Below are positions 27,328 to 38,600 of a DNA stretch of 64,000 bases, in pieces. How positions within the stretch are numbered: the stretch's first letter is position 1; each line of letters starts with the position of its first letter. This DNA comes from Owenweeksia sp. (GTDB taxonomy: Bacteria; Bacteroidota; Bacteroidia; Flavobacteriales; Schleiferiaceae), in contig NZNV01000001.1 of the NCBI GenBank assembly GCA_002695025.1, positions 62,001 through 126,000 of the forward strand, read 5' to 3'. The translations under genes and the position numbers were made by a program. The notes beneath the pieces were generated by a model. That model was not told the origin of the DNA, made no database searches, and was given only the letters and a program-made list of their open reading frames with translations.

Positions 27328-27702
27328 TTAAAGTTGGCTTGTGTGTTTGGAAGCAGAGGAACTGATACTCTCACTTTTACCATTAAAATATAGCTCAACG
27401 CTGTTTAAAGCGAGAGGTACACTGATTACGGTGGTGAAGGTTTCCCCAGCCCTCACAAAGGCTTTCTGATAAACATTCTGTTCCGCGTCACGAATTTCCA
27501 TTACACCTGAAGAAGAAGGGGTAATCATCACTTCCACTTCGTTCACGGTCTTCCAGGTAAAACCGTCAGGAACATCCAGATCATTGGTGGTTTCGGCATC
27601 GTTGAAATCAGGTTTCTGATCAGTGATGCTTATTTCTTTGGTACAAGAAGTACTAAATGCTGCCAGGGCAGCAGTAGTTAGAATTAAGAAAGACTTTTTC
27701 AT
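27328..27702 (-). CDS. Small lipoprotein, unknown
   Basis: A 124-residue protein with an N-terminal signal and lipobox (AAFSTSCTKE), so it is probably an outer-membrane or periplasmic lipoprotein. The mature part is beta-rich (VMITPSSSGVMEIRDAEQNV) with no enzyme motif. It precedes the LruC gene by 30 bases in the same direction. The segment VPDGFTWKTVNEV resembles the start of proteins found next to LruC-domain genes, which suggests joint function. Confidence 0.75.
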   Translation of the reverse strand: MKKSFLILTTAALAAFSTSCTKEISITDQKPDFNDAETTNDLDVPDGFTWKTVNEVEVMITPSSSGVMEIRDAEQNVYQKAFVRAGETFTTVISVPLALNSVELYFNGKSESISSSASKHTSQL

Positions 27703-27859
27703 TTTATAAGAGTGTAGATGCCCGGTTTATTTCAACTCAGAAGCCATTTGTGTTAAGTACTTGATTTTCATTTAGATTCCATCGCGCGGTAGCATTGAAT
27801 TTGTCCCAAAAAGGGAAATTCAATAAAAAACATGGGAAGAATCTTACAAAGATAAGGAC

Positions 27860-28765
27860 TTATAAGCCTTTGATTTTCATGGGAAGAGCATACAAGCCGG
27901 TGGAAGCCGTAATAAACAGTGTTTTATTGTTTTTTCCACCAAAGCATACATTACCGGTCCACTTTTCCGGAATTGGAATATGCGCCAGTTTATTCCCGGA
28001 CGGATCAAATACTGTCACTCCGTTCCCGGTGAGGTATAGGTTCCCCTTTTCATCCAGGGTCATCCCATCTGACTCCATGGGTATAAGAGCCTTCCGGTTG
28101 GTTAGTGTATTATCCGGTAGGATCCGGAAGCTGAAGGTGCTATCCAGGTCAATGTCAGAAACGTATAACAAGCTGTCCCGTTCTGAGCCTACAATGCCAT
28201 TGGGCCTTTCAAAACCTGAAGCTACCAGCTGCGCCTCTTTGGCTCCCGGGGCCAGGTAGTATACTCCCTTTACCGGGTTTTCAGGATGAATACCGGTCCA
28301 GTAATCTCTTCGGTAATAAGGGTCGGTAAAATAAATGCCACCCTCGCTGTTTATCCATAGATCATTAGGGCCGTTGAAAGACTTGTCCTCAAAATGATCA
28401 AGTACCACCTGGCTGTTACCTTCCCGGTCAAATCTCCAGATCTCGTTGTTTGCGTCAGAGCAGGCATAGAGGTATCCGGCTGGTCCGAAATATAAACCGT
28501 TGGCGCGGCCTGAACTGTCCGCGAATTCCTGCAGAGAGTCCTGAATGGTCCATACCCAGATCTGGTTATTGGGCTGGTCTGTAAAGAAAACATTGCCGGA
28601 TGAATCACGGGCTGGCCCCTCCGTAAATAAAAAACCACCGGCCAGTTTCTGAGGCTTTTCACCGGGTTCAAATAATTGATGACCCTGTTGTTCAACAGCT
28701 GTTTGCGGTTCTGACGGCTGGCAGGCCTTCAGGCAGAGTACGAGGGGTAAAACAAAAAAACGCAT
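27860..28765 (-). CDS. SMP-30/gluconolactonase-like lipoprotein
   Basis: A 301-residue six-bladed beta-propeller of the SMP-30/gluconolactonase/LRE family. The signature segments are LFTEGPARDSSGNVFFTDQ, SFNGPNDLWINSEGGIYFTD (metal-site Asn and Asp) and RPNGIVGSERDSLLYVSD. The N terminus (LPLVLCLKACQPSE) has a lipobox, so it is membrane-anchored. Family members hydrolyse sugar lactones using a divalent metal. It lies downstream of the GH3 gene on the same strand, but a strong terminator separates them, so it has its own or a read-through promoter. A role in handling sugar products of the glucan locus is possible. Confidence 0.85.
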   Translation of the reverse strand: MRFFVLPLVLCLKACQPSEPQTAVEQQGHQLFEPGEKPQKLAGGFLFTEGPARDSSGNVFFTDQPNNQIWVWTIQDSLQEFADSSGRANGLYFGPAGYLYACSDANNEIWRFDREGNSQVVLDHFEDKSFNGPNDLWINSEGGIYFTDPYYRRDYWTGIHPENPVKGVYYLAPGAKEAQLVASGFERPNGIVGSERDSLLYVSDIDLDSTFSFRILPDNTLTNRKALIPMESDGMTLDEKGNLYLTGNGVTVFDPSGNKLAHIPIPEKWTGNVCFGGKNNKTLFITASTGLYALPMKIKGL

Positions 28766-28772
28766 GCTTAAA

Positions 28773-28806
28773 AGTAAAAAAAGCGGGTGGCATTGTACCG
28801 CCCGCT
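28773..28806 (-). terminator. Terminator of the GH3 gene
   Basis: A hairpin of nine pairs including one G-T pair (28782-28790 with 28798-28806, loop CATTGTA). On the minus strand it is followed by a T-rich run (plus-strand AAAAGTAAAAAA). It lies 30 bases past the GH3 stop and just before the SMP-30-like gene. Confidence 0.8.
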
Positions 28807-28835
28807 CCTATTTAACACAACTTGAATGGAAGAAA

Positions 28836-31124
28836 TTACCGGGTACCGGAGGTATTCTGGTCATAACGGATCGATGTTTTCTGGTCTCCGATCCAAATTT
28901 CAAAATCACCCGATTCGGTAATCCATTTTCCATCCTCACCTACAAAGGCAAGATCTTTAGCCGATACCGTAAAACGGACGGTTTTTGTTTCACCTGCGGC
29001 CAATTCAACTTTTTTGAATTTCCGAAGTCGTTTTACGCTGGGGGTTACGGTTGCATAGAGGTCGCGGGAGTAAAGTTCCACCGCCTGCGAGCCCTTGCGG
29101 CTACCGGTATTGGAGACCTTTACGGTTACAGTGAGAATGTCTTCAGGCCTGAAAGCTGAGGCACTTACTTGTAGGTCATTATACGTGAAGGTGGTATAAC
29201 TTAAGCCGTGCCCGAAGGGGAACATAGGGCGAAAGCCACCGTCACCATAGTCACCCGGTCCGTCCTCACGAAAAACCTCCGTACCCTTATGATCGTACAT
29301 TACAATATCACCTGAGCGGGCAGGGTAGGTAAAGGGTAGTTTGCCGCTGGGATTATAATTACCCAGCAAAACGTCAGTGATCGCCTGTGCTCCCATGGTA
29401 GAAGGGCGGTAAGCCATAAGTATACCGGGTATTTTGGGCTCTATAGAGCTGATGAGCCTGGGCCGGCCTTCTACCAATACCAGAATCACTTTTTTACCGG
29501 TAGCAATGGCAGCTTGGGCCAGTTCCAATTGGGGAGCATCCAGGTTCAGGTCATCAATAACACCCAGCCCTTCAGCATACGCCTTTTCACCCAGGCACAG
29601 TACAATATAATCTACCTCTGCAGCGTCTTTTTTCAACTGCCCGACATCGTAGTTGGCGGCTGCTGCAAAGTCACGTGTAGCCGAGCAGATAACGTTTTCA
29701 GCGCCTAAAGCTTTTTCAAAGGCTTCTTTAATAGTTAGGGTAGTGGTAGGGTATTGGCTTTCATCCTCTCCCGTCCAGGTATACGACCAGGAACTATGCA
29801 GTGAGGTAACGTTATGAGCAGTGGGTCCGGCCAGGAGGATCTTTGCATTAGCCGGTAGGGGCAATACGTTGTCATCATTCTTCAGCAAAGTCATACTCTC
29901 CAGGGCTGCTTGCAGCGCATACTTATCAAAGGACTCCGTGTTTAGTTTAGCGGCCAGCTTTTTATTCGGGTAGGGATCATCAAATAAGCCTAAGCGAAAC
30001 TTAAGTTTCAATATGCGGGCTACGGACTCATCCAGTCTTTTTTCAGTGATGGCGCCTTCCTTAACCAATTGCACCAGGTAATTGTAAAAGGAATAGTCAA
30101 AAGGCACCATGCTCATATCCAGACCTGCCTCTACGGCCATGCGTACAGCTTCTTTAGGTGAGTCGGCCACGCGGTGCCGGGTATGCAGGCGTATCACATC
30201 TTCCCAGTCGGATACCGCCACGCCCTCAAAGCCCAGCTCACCACGTAAAATATCCGTGAGGTAATATTTGCTGGCGTGTACAGGTATGCCATTAATCTCT
30301 CCCGAGTTGATCATGGCGGTAGAAGCACCGGCCTTTACGGCTGCCTCAAAAGGTGGCAGCAGGTATTCACGCAAAATGTATTCAGGTATGTAAGCAGGTG
30401 TGCGATCCTTACCGCTCAAAGGCAAAGAGTAGCCAATGTAATGTTTCATACAGGAAGCTACCGCGGTATTGCTCCTAAGGTCTTCCTGTTCATAACCGGA
30501 TATAGCCGCAGCCCCCATTTGAGAGACCAGGTATACATCTTCGCCAAAAGTTTCTTCAAAGCGGGGCCATAAGGGTTGGCGGGCGAGTCCCAGCACAGGA
30601 TCAAAATCCCAGGTGATGCCGGAAGCACGGGTTTGCTGAGCGGTAATGTGTGCAGCTTCTTTCACCAGTTCGGTATTACGCGTAGCGGCCATACCTGTAT
30701 TGTGGGGAAAGAGTGTGGCACCTTGCAGGTAGTTAGGTCCATGTATAGCGTCAATACCGTATAAGATGGGAATATGGTTTGGAGTTGCCTCTACCGCTGT
30801 TTTTTGCACGGCTTCCAGTATGGTGTGCCAGGTGTCCATGGAATAAGCGTGCCCCTTCACATTAAGGATACTGCCTACGTGCATATCCACAATGGCGTGC
30901 TTCAGCTTCTCGGTATCAATTTCGTAGTTGGAACCGTCCTTCAGGATGAGGTCAATGGTTACCTGGGTCATTTGCCCGGCTTTTTCCTCAATGGTCATTT
31001 TGTTCAGCAGTTCCTGAACTTTGGCATCCATATCTTGCTGGGCAAAAAGCAGGTTGCTTAGCAAACTAAAAGCGATCAAGGTGAACAGCCTTGAATATTT
31101 TTTATATTTCAATGAAACCGTCAT
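28836..31124 (-). CDS. bglX: Glycoside hydrolase family 3 beta-glucosidase (BglX-like)
   Basis: A 762-residue exported GH3 enzyme. The start at ATG 31124 gives a normal signal peptide (SRLFTLIAFSLLSNLLFAQQ); an upstream ATG at 31148 would lengthen it. The mature protein begins with VQELLNKMTIEEKAGQMTQV. The catalytic nucleophile is the aspartate in FEGVAVSDWEDV, the second domain includes GKKVILVLVEGRP, and the C-terminal fibronectin-like domain contains FPFGHGLSYTTFTYNDL. It hydrolyses terminal beta-linked glucose from oligosaccharides, probably in the periplasm. It is divergent from the hybrid sensor of the glucan locus, so the 111-base gap between them can hold shared control sites. Confidence 0.92.
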   Translation of the reverse strand: MTVSLKYKKYSRLFTLIAFSLLSNLLFAQQDMDAKVQELLNKMTIEEKAGQMTQVTIDLILKDGSNYEIDTEKLKHAIVDMHVGSILNVKGHAYSMDTWHTILEAVQKTAVEATPNHIPILYGIDAIHGPNYLQGATLFPHNTGMAATRNTELVKEAAHITAQQTRASGITWDFDPVLGLARQPLWPRFEETFGEDVYLVSQMGAAAISGYEQEDLRSNTAVASCMKHYIGYSLPLSGKDRTPAYIPEYILREYLLPPFEAAVKAGASTAMINSGEINGIPVHASKYYLTDILRGELGFEGVAVSDWEDVIRLHTRHRVADSPKEAVRMAVEAGLDMSMVPFDYSFYNYLVQLVKEGAITEKRLDESVARILKLKFRLGLFDDPYPNKKLAAKLNTESFDKYALQAALESMTLLKNDDNVLPLPANAKILLAGPTAHNVTSLHSSWSYTWTGEDESQYPTTTLTIKEAFEKALGAENVICSATRDFAAAANYDVGQLKKDAAEVDYIVLCLGEKAYAEGLGVIDDLNLDAPQLELAQAAIATGKKVILVLVEGRPRLISSIEPKIPGILMAYRPSTMGAQAITDVLLGNYNPSGKLPFTYPARSGDIVMYDHKGTEVFREDGPGDYGDGGFRPMFPFGHGLSYTTFTYNDLQVSASAFRPEDILTVTVKVSNTGSRKGSQAVELYSRDLYATVTPSVKRLRKFKKVELAAGETKTVRFTVSAKDLAFVGEDGKWITESGDFEIWIGDQKTSIRYDQNTSGTR

Positions 31125-31235
31125 AATTTTATGATATTGCAAAAACATTCGGTCTGAGTACTTGCAAATCTGACGATATGATATTTTTCCGGACTTGGGT
31201 AAAACCGTCTTTTAACAATGGGTATTGTAACACGC

Positions 31236-34200
31236 ATGAAGGATAAATGGCTAGTATTTAGATTTACTGCTCTGGTAATCAGTTTTTTATTTGTAACACA
31301 GGCCTCCGGTCAAATCGACAAACCGCTATTTTACAATAGTTCGGAAGGCATTTCGCAACATTCTATTACCGCTATAACCCAGGATCATAAAGGGTTCCTA
31401 TGGATTGCCACACGTTATGGTCTCCACCGTTACGATGGCATACAATACCGCTCCTACCTGGATGGAGGTACAGACTCCTCACAGCTTAGTAATAATGTGA
31501 TCAACACCCTTTTGGTAGATCATAATGGTGATATATGGGCCGGTATTAACGGAGGGGGGCTGGGCTTTTACGATTACAGCGAAGACCATTACGAACTTTT
31601 ACCTCTTCAGGAAGGTGAGTGCGGCTTTGGCAGCCGACAGGTGAACGTGATTTTCCAGGATGAACAATTGCGTATATGGGTAGGTACGGATCAGGGAGTA
31701 TATGTAAAGGATAAAGGATCAGGTTGCTGGAAGCATTATACGCACCAAAAGAATAGTGAGCAAAGCTTATCATCCGGCAATATTGCTTCTATAGCCCAGG
31801 ATGCAGAAGGGAATATATGGATAGGGACCTGGAGTAATGGTTTGAATCTCTGGGACCCCAAAACCGATGATTTTACCCGCTTTACTACTAAAAATACACC
31901 GGCCCTAAAACACCAAAACGTGCGTTACCTGCACCGTACACCTCAAGGTCGCTTTATAGCCGGTACAGGTGAAGGACCTCTGGAAATATTTCACATAAGG
32001 GATACTTATGTTTTTATCCCTCTTTTACCCGAGAGTAACCCACAGTATGATAACCTTAACTCCAAGCGGGTACTGTGTATTGAGAGTGATGAAAGCGGAA
32101 AACTATGGATAGGTACGGAAAATGAGGGCCTTTTTGTGGTGGACCTCGCCCAAAAGCAGGCCCAGCAATTCCTGAATGATCCTAATGACCCCAACAGCCT
32201 GTGTGCTAATTCTATATGGTCGCTTTTTAAGGATGATCGCGGTATTATATGGGTGGGAACCTTCAATCAAGGGCTTTGTAAAATAGACCCTTACGAACAG
32301 AAGTTTTCACGACTATACCACAGTAGTCTGGCGCCTAATTCATTGAGTAATAATATTGTAAGTGCTTTTTCAGAAGATCAGAAAGGGAATATATGGGTAG
32401 GTACGGAGGGTGGAGGCCTCAACTATTTCAACCGTAAAAAGCAGACTTTTACTCATTATAAAGCGGATAAGGACCGTCCAGGTACCCTCTCCAACAATAC
32501 CGTGGTAAGTATGTGTACCGATCACCATGGGAATCTGTGGGTTGGGACCTGGGAGGGTGGTGTAAACTTTAAGCCCCACGGTGAAGATCGCTTTCGCCAG
32601 TTCATGCATCAGCCGGACAATCCCAACAGCCCCGTCAACAATGATATCTATAGCCTTATGGAAGACCATAACGGTTCAATATGGATCAGCTGTTTCAGGG
32701 CCGGGCTGGATGCCTATAATCCTGAGGAGCAAAAGTTTACTCATTATAGCGAGGAGGCTGGGAAGGACTATCGGATAAGCAGTAACCGCATCCGTTCTAT
32801 GATTGAAGACTCGCAAGGTTATATCTGGCTGGGAACGGAAGGCTCCGGACTGGAACGACTCCGGTTGAATCCCGATATGACCATTGCTGAGCGCGTAAAT
32901 TACCGGGCTGATTTGAAATCCCGAAAAGGGCTTGCCAGCAACAGTATTACCTATGTTTTTGAAGATAGCGAAGGTATTTTATGGGTGGGAACCGAAGGCG
33001 GTGGCCTGGACCGTTTTGACCGTAATAGCCGGGTTTTTACCAATATATCCCAACAAAATGGCCTGAGTGGTAACGTGATCTACTCCATAGAAGAAACACG
33101 TGATGGGCACTTATGGGTCAGTACCAACTCCGGGCTGTCAGAGTACAATAAACGCACCGGTGAAATACGGAACTACGATGAGGGGGATGGTTTACAATCT
33201 TCCGAGTTCTATAAGTCTTCTTCCCTGAAAACCGATGATGGGTACCTGCTTTTCGGAGGAATACGAGGCTTCAATATGTTCCATCCCGATAGTATGCAGC
33301 GTAATCCCAGGCCTCCAAGGGTTTACATCACATCCTTTACTCTTTCGGACCCTAATCTCGAAGACAGAGCCCGTTCTCCTTTGGAAAGTAATATTCTGAA
33401 TGCCGGTAAGCTGCAATTGAGTTACGACCAAAACGATTTCCAGGTAGGCCTTTCCGCCTTAAATTACAGTCAGTCCGAAAAGAACCGCTACGCCTATATG
33501 CTGGAGAATTTTGACAAAGACTGGCGCTATACGGATAAGCCGGATAATATTTACTACACCAACGTGCCTCCGGGTTCATACCAGTTCAGGGTAAAAGCTT
33601 CGAATAATGATGGAGTTTGGAGCGATGGTGAAAGTGAATTAGCCATATACATAAGCCCGCCCTGGTACCGAACAACCCTGGCTTATATCATTTATGCCAT
33701 CATTATTGGAATAGTACTTTTCATTGCCCGGAGGAACATTATCCGCAATGAGCGTTTACGAAGCCAGCTGCAACTGGAGCAGGTTAAGCTGGAGCAAATG
33801 AAGGAGTTAAGTAATATGCGGAGCCGTTTCTTTACCAATATCTCCCATGAGTTCCGCACGCCACTTACCTTAATTATTGGTCCGCTACGTGCTTTGTTAA
33901 ATAAGGAAAAGGATCCGGTAGTGCGAAAACAGCATAAGCTGATGCTTAAAAATGCCCAACGCCTGCTTAACCTGATCAACCAGATACTGGATCTTGCCAA
34001 ACTGGAAAGCGGACACATGAAATTGCATGCTTCGGAGCATGACCTGTCGCGTTTTGTGAAGGTGGTGGCGCATTCTTTTTCCAGTTATGCAGACCGGGAA
34101 ATGATCACCTATAAAACAACCTTCCCAGGAGAAGAGCTTCCCGTTTACTTTGAGAAGGATAAGCTGGAAAAAGTATTGGTAAACCTATTGAGCAATGCCT

Positions 34201-35390
34201 TTAAGTTTACGGATCGTTATGGTAAGGTGGAAGTAAACCTGAGCAGGGAGGAAGATCAGGCGGTAATCCGGGTCAGCGATTCAGGTGATGGTATTTCCAT
34301 AGAAGAGATCAACCAGATCTTTGACCGTTTCTATCGCGCCCAGAATGCCGGTAACCGCCAGGGAACTGGTATAGGCTTAGCTCTTAGTAAGGAGCTGGTA
34401 GAACTTCATGGTGGCGAGATAAGAGTATTCAGTGAGAAAGGAAAAGGAACCACCTTTGAAGTATGGTTAAAATCAGGAACCGCGCACCTTACGTCTGATC
34501 AGATAGCCGCTCACGCGTCAGATTGGAAAAGATCCCGCAATGCGCAGGAAGAAACGGCACCGGAGGAAGAAGAGCGCCTGGAGGAAGGGGCCAGGTCGAC
34601 TGGCAAACAGGAGCGCCCGGTGGTACTTATAGCCGAGGATAACCCTGAAATACGCGATTATATTAAAGATAGCCTGGGACAGCAGTATGAACTGCTGGAA
34701 TATCCCAACGGAAAACTGGCTCTGGATGCGGCCAAGGAGCAGATACCGGATATCATACTCTCCGATATAATGATGCCCGAAATGGACGGCTATACCTTAT
34801 GTAGGGAGTTGAAGGCTAATGAGCGTACCAGCCATATCCCGGTGGTTTTGCTTACCGCCAAAGCCTCTGAAGAAAGTGAACAGCAAGGCTTTGAAATGGG
34901 TGCCCACTATTATGTGACCAAACCTTTTGACCCCGCTTTGCTGGCGCTTCGTGTACACAACATCCTGGAAGACCTCAGGAACTACAAACAATTGGTGCTG
35001 GAGAGTAAATCGGTGAATATGGAACCGAAGCCGGTAGCCATCTCCAATGCAGACGAGGCCTTTATGAAGAAAGCCTTACAATGCGTAGAAGAAAATATGT
35101 CCAATTCCGAATTCCAGGTGGGAGACCTCAGTGCGGAATTAGGCATGAGTAAAATGCAATTGTATCGTAAAATGAAAGGCCTCCTGGGATGCTCTTCCAA
35201 TGAGTTTATCCGCACGCTCCGTTTAAAAAAGGCGGCTCAATATTTAAAGCAAGGCCAATTGAGCGTTTCTGAAGTTACCTATGAAGTAGGTTTTAATGAC
35301 CTTCAGTATTTCCGAAGCTGTTTTAAGAAACAGTACGGTGTTAATCCCTCCGAATACCAAAATGACCCCGTAGAACCCCTGCGCAACTAA
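31236..35390 (+). CDS. Hybrid two-component system sensor/regulator (HTCS)
   Basis: A 1384-residue one-protein signalling system. ATG 31236 gives the better signal peptide (MKDKWLVFRFTALVISFLF); 31218 is also possible. About 14 propeller repeats (GFLWIATRYGLHRYDG, IWVGTEGGGLNYFNR) form the two periplasmic propellers. A Y_Y_Y domain (YAYMLENFDKDWRYTD) and one membrane helix follow. The cytosolic part has HisKA with the phospho-histidine in NISHEFRTPLT, HATPase (GTGIGLALSKEL), a receiver ([15 protein letters not shown]) and an AraC-type helix-turn-helix (LGMSKMQLYRKMKGLLG). HTCS proteins sense oligosaccharides released by surface enzymes and activate the neighbouring Sus-like operon, here most likely for beta-1,3-glucan. 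Confidence 0.95.
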   Translation: MKDKWLVFRFTALVISFLFVTQASGQIDKPLFYNSSEGISQHSITAITQDHKGFLWIATRYGLHRYDGIQYRSYLDGGTDSSQLSNNVINTLLVDHNGDIWAGINGGGLGFYDYSEDHYELLPLQEGECGFGSRQVNVIFQDEQLRIWVGTDQGVYVKDKGSGCWKHYTHQKNSEQSLSSGNIASIAQDAEGNIWIGTWSNGLNLWDPKTDDFTRFTTKNTPALKHQNVRYLHRTPQGRFIAGTGEGPLEIFHIRDTYVFIPLLPESNPQYDNLNSKRVLCIESDESGKLWIGTENEGLFVVDLAQKQAQQFLNDPNDPNSLCANSIWSLFKDDRGIIWVGTFNQGLCKIDPYEQKFSRLYHSSLAPNSLSNNIVSAFSEDQKGNIWVGTEGGGLNYFNRKKQTFTHYKADKDRPGTLSNNTVVSMCTDHHGNLWVGTWEGGVNFKPHGEDRFRQFMHQPDNPNSPVNNDIYSLMEDHNGSIWISCFRAGLDAYNPEEQKFTHYSEEAGKDYRISSNRIRSMIEDSQGYIWLGTEGSGLERLRLNPDMTIAERVNYRADLKSRKGLASNSITYVFEDSEGILWVGTEGGGLDRFDRNSRVFTNISQQNGLSGNVIYSIEETRDGHLWVSTNSGLSEYNKRTGEIRNYDEGDGLQSSEFYKSSSLKTDDGYLLFGGIRGFNMFHPDSMQRNPRPPRVYITSFTLSDPNLEDRARSPLESNILNAGKLQLSYDQNDFQVGLSALNYSQSEKNRYAYMLENFDKDWRYTDKPDNIYYTNVPPGSYQFRVKASNNDGVWSDGESELAIYISPPWYRTTLAYIIYAIIIGIVLFIARRNIIRNERLRSQLQLEQVKLEQMKELSNMRSRFFTNISHEFRTPLTLIIGPLRALLNKEKDPVVRKQHKLMLKNAQRLLNLINQILDLAKLESGHMKLHASEHDLSRFVKVVAHSFSSYADREMITYKTTFPGEELPVYFEKDKLEKVLVNLLSNAFKFTDRYGKVEVNLSREEDQAVIRVSDSGDGISIEEINQIFDRFYRAQNAGNRQGTGIGLALSKELVELHGGEIRVFSEKGKGTTFEVWLKSGTAHLTSDQIAAHASDWKRSRNAQEETAPEEEERLEEGARSTGKQERPVVLIAEDNPEIRDYIKDSLGQQYELLEYPNGKLALDAAKEQIPDIILSDIMMPEMDGYTLCRELKANERTSHIPVVLLTAKASEESEQQGFEMGAHYYVTKPFDPALLALRVHNILEDLRNYKQLVLESKSVNMEPKPVAISNADEAFMKKALQCVEENMSNSEFQVGDLSAELGMSKMQLYRKMKGLLGCSSNEFIRTLRLKKAAQYLKQGQLSVSEVTYEVGFNDLQYFRSCFKKQYGVNPSEYQNDPVEPLRN

Positions 35391-35622
35391 ATTCATTTCG
35401 GTTTCTTTTGTTCATTAACCTAAACTTTAAGCAGGTTTAACGGCATTTTGAAAAATACAATGTATAGCGGTATAACCGGCTGGTTTTTGAGGAATTAGTA
35501 ATTATGGCAGGGGTTTTTTACGGTTTCCTGAAATATTTACCCTTGTAAAATGAATCAAATACCCTCCCAAAAGGAGGCGATCCCCCCTTACTTTTCGACA
35601 TTGAAAATCAAATCAGGCCTTT

Positions 35623-38600
35623 ATGCTCAAAAATTACTTCAGTTCTTCCAGGCAAATAGCACTCACTGCCTTGATGATCTTACCATTTTTAGGGTTTGCT
35701 CAAACCAAGCGAACCGGTAAGGTAGTAGATGAAACTGCACAAAGATCACTACCAGGAGTTAGTGTGGTGGTGAAAGGTACGGGCAATGGAACTGTTACCG
35801 ATGATGATGGTAACTTTTCGATTGTCGTTGCAGATTCAGATACGCTTGTTTTTTCATTTATAGGATATCAAACCTATAAACAAAGAGTGGGTTCCACCAC
35901 CAATTTCAGTATCGCACTCAGAGAAGATGCAACCGCACTTGACGAGGTAGTAGTAGTGGGTTATGGAACTTCTACCAAAAAAGAACTAACCGGAGCTACC
36001 ACTAAGGTAAAAGGTGAGAATATAACCAAACTGAACATTCCGCGTATGGATCAGGCCTTGCAGGGCCAGGTTGCGGGCGTATCTATTAATACCAACTCCG
36101 GTTCACCGGGAGGATCATCCAACATCCGCATTCGGGGTCTTTCAACCTTTGGTGATAATGACCCACTCATACTGGTGGATGGTATTGTGTACGATTCGGA
36201 AGGATTGAATGCACTTAACCCAGCCGATATTGAATCCATCAACGTATTGAAAGACGCCACAGCCGGTATTTATGGTGTGCGTGCCGCCAATGGTGTAATA
36301 CTTATTGAAACCAAAAAAGGAAAAGCCAATTCGAAGCCACAGTTTGAGTTCAGCGGTTATTATGGTATACAGCAAACTTCCAACCGGCTTGATCTGCTCA
36401 ATGCTACAGAGTATGCTGTAGTTAAAAATGAGGCTTTTGCCAACGGCAATGCTCCTTTACCTTTTGCCAATACGGCCCTGGGAAAAGGAACCGACTGGCA
36501 GGATGAGGTATTTCAAACCGCTCCCATCCAGAACTACAACCTTACCATCTCCGGTGGTTCAGACCGCACTACATATTCTGTTGGCGGTTCTTATTTTTCA
36601 CAGGATGGTATTGTAGGTGGTGATAAAGCCAACTTTGAACGCTACAATGCGCGGGTGAATATCTCATCCGAACTTTCCAAAAAACTTACACTCAACAGCA
36701 TTTTCCTTTATACCCACGAAAAGCGGGATATACTGCCGGAGAACGGGATCGGCTCCGTATTGTACAATACAGTGAATGCCTTTCCTACCGAGCCGGTGCG
36801 CCAGGAAGATGGAACCTACAGCTACCTGGAAGAAGTAAGCGACATTATAAACCCCATCGCTCAGATGGAGAATACCTTCAATACCTCTATGGTTAACAAG
36901 TTTGTAGGTAAGGAAGAGTTGGCGTATAAAATTAATGAGCACTTTACTTTCACCAACCGCATCAACTACAACTACGCCCTGGTAGATGGCAAGGTGTTTT
37001 CACCATTGGTATGGTATGGTCCCGGTAAAGCCCAGAATACCGCTGCCAACGCAAACCTTGATCCTACCATCGTGGAAATTGCGGACAGTGTTTTTATTGA
37101 ACGTGGGGCCAGCGTATATGAGGCACGTGATACCTATATCGACTTTACCTACGAAGGATTCGTAAACTACGAGCAGGTTTTTAATAAGGATCACACGGTT
37201 AAAGGAACCCTGGGAGCTTCCGTTTTCCGCAGGGAAGGCGAAGGTCTTAATGCCACAGCCTATAATATTCCCAACAACTCCATTGAGTTTGCGGATATTT
37301 CGGCCAACCAGGCCCCGGGAGGTTTCCTGAATAATGCTGGCTCCTTCCAGTTTGAAGAGCGTTTGTTATCAGCCTTCCTGCGTGCGGAATACGGGTATAA
37401 GAAGAAGTATCTCTTTTCGGCCATTGTACGTAGAGATGGTTCCTCCAAATTTGGAGAGAACAACCGTTATGGTTTCTTTCCTACCTTCTCAGGAGCATGG
37501 ATCATTTCTGAAGAGCCCTTTTACTCGGTTAAGGCCATTGACTTTGCCAAGCTGCGTGCGAGCTGGGGTGTTTCCGGTAACGATCAGATCCAGAACTTTG
37601 CGTACCGTGCTTTGCTGAATGGTGAAGGCGTATACGTTTTTGACGATGTTATTACCCAGGGTGTGGCCATTGGCCGTGCTTCCAACCCCGACCTAAAGTG
37701 GGAGAGTACACGCCAGTTCAATATCGGGCTGGACCTTACCGTGCTGGAACATTTTGACCTGAGCGCCAACTACTTTGTAAAGAATACCTATGATCTGCTC
37801 TTTCAGCCTGATGTTTCCGGTGTGTTAGGATCGTACGGTGCCGGAGGTTTTCCGCCCATCATTAACGCGGGTGATGTAAGCAATACAGGGGTGGAGCTGG
37901 AAGTAGGTTATTTTACCGATCCCAGTCGTGAATTGCGTTTTTCAGCCAATTACAACGTAACCTTCCTCAACAATAAAGTAACCCGTACTCCTGAAGGTAT
38001 TGAGTTTTTACCCGGAGCCCAGTTTGGTGTGGGCGGTAACGTTGCTACCCGCTTTGAAGAAGGTTTCCCTATCGGGTATTTCATAGGATATGAAACAGAC
38101 GGGGTTTTCCAGAGCCAGCAAGAAATTGATGATGCTCCGGTAACACAAGCAGGCGCCAAGCCCGGTGACTTTCGGTTTGTTGACCAGAACGGTGACGGTA
38201 AAATCAGTTTCAGCGATGACTCAGACCAAACTATGATCGGTTCCCCTATTCCTGAATTTACCATGGGTCTTAATCTAACCTTCAATTATAAAGGTTTTGA
38301 CCTGTCTACTAATATTTATGCGGCCCTGGGGCATGAGATCATTCGTAACTACGAGCGCCAGCAACCGTATGCCAACCAATTGAATTACGTGATCAACCGA
38401 TGGACCGGAACCGGAAGTACAGATGAATTTCCCAGGCTTACTACCGGCTCTACCCGTAACACGGTATTTTCAGACTACTTTGTAGAAGACGGTTCGTTTG
38501 TACGTATGCGTAACATTCAACTGGGCTACACTTTTCCACGTAAATGGATGCAGTACGCCAGCTTCAGCTCACTGCGTGTTTACGTAGCTGCTAATAACCT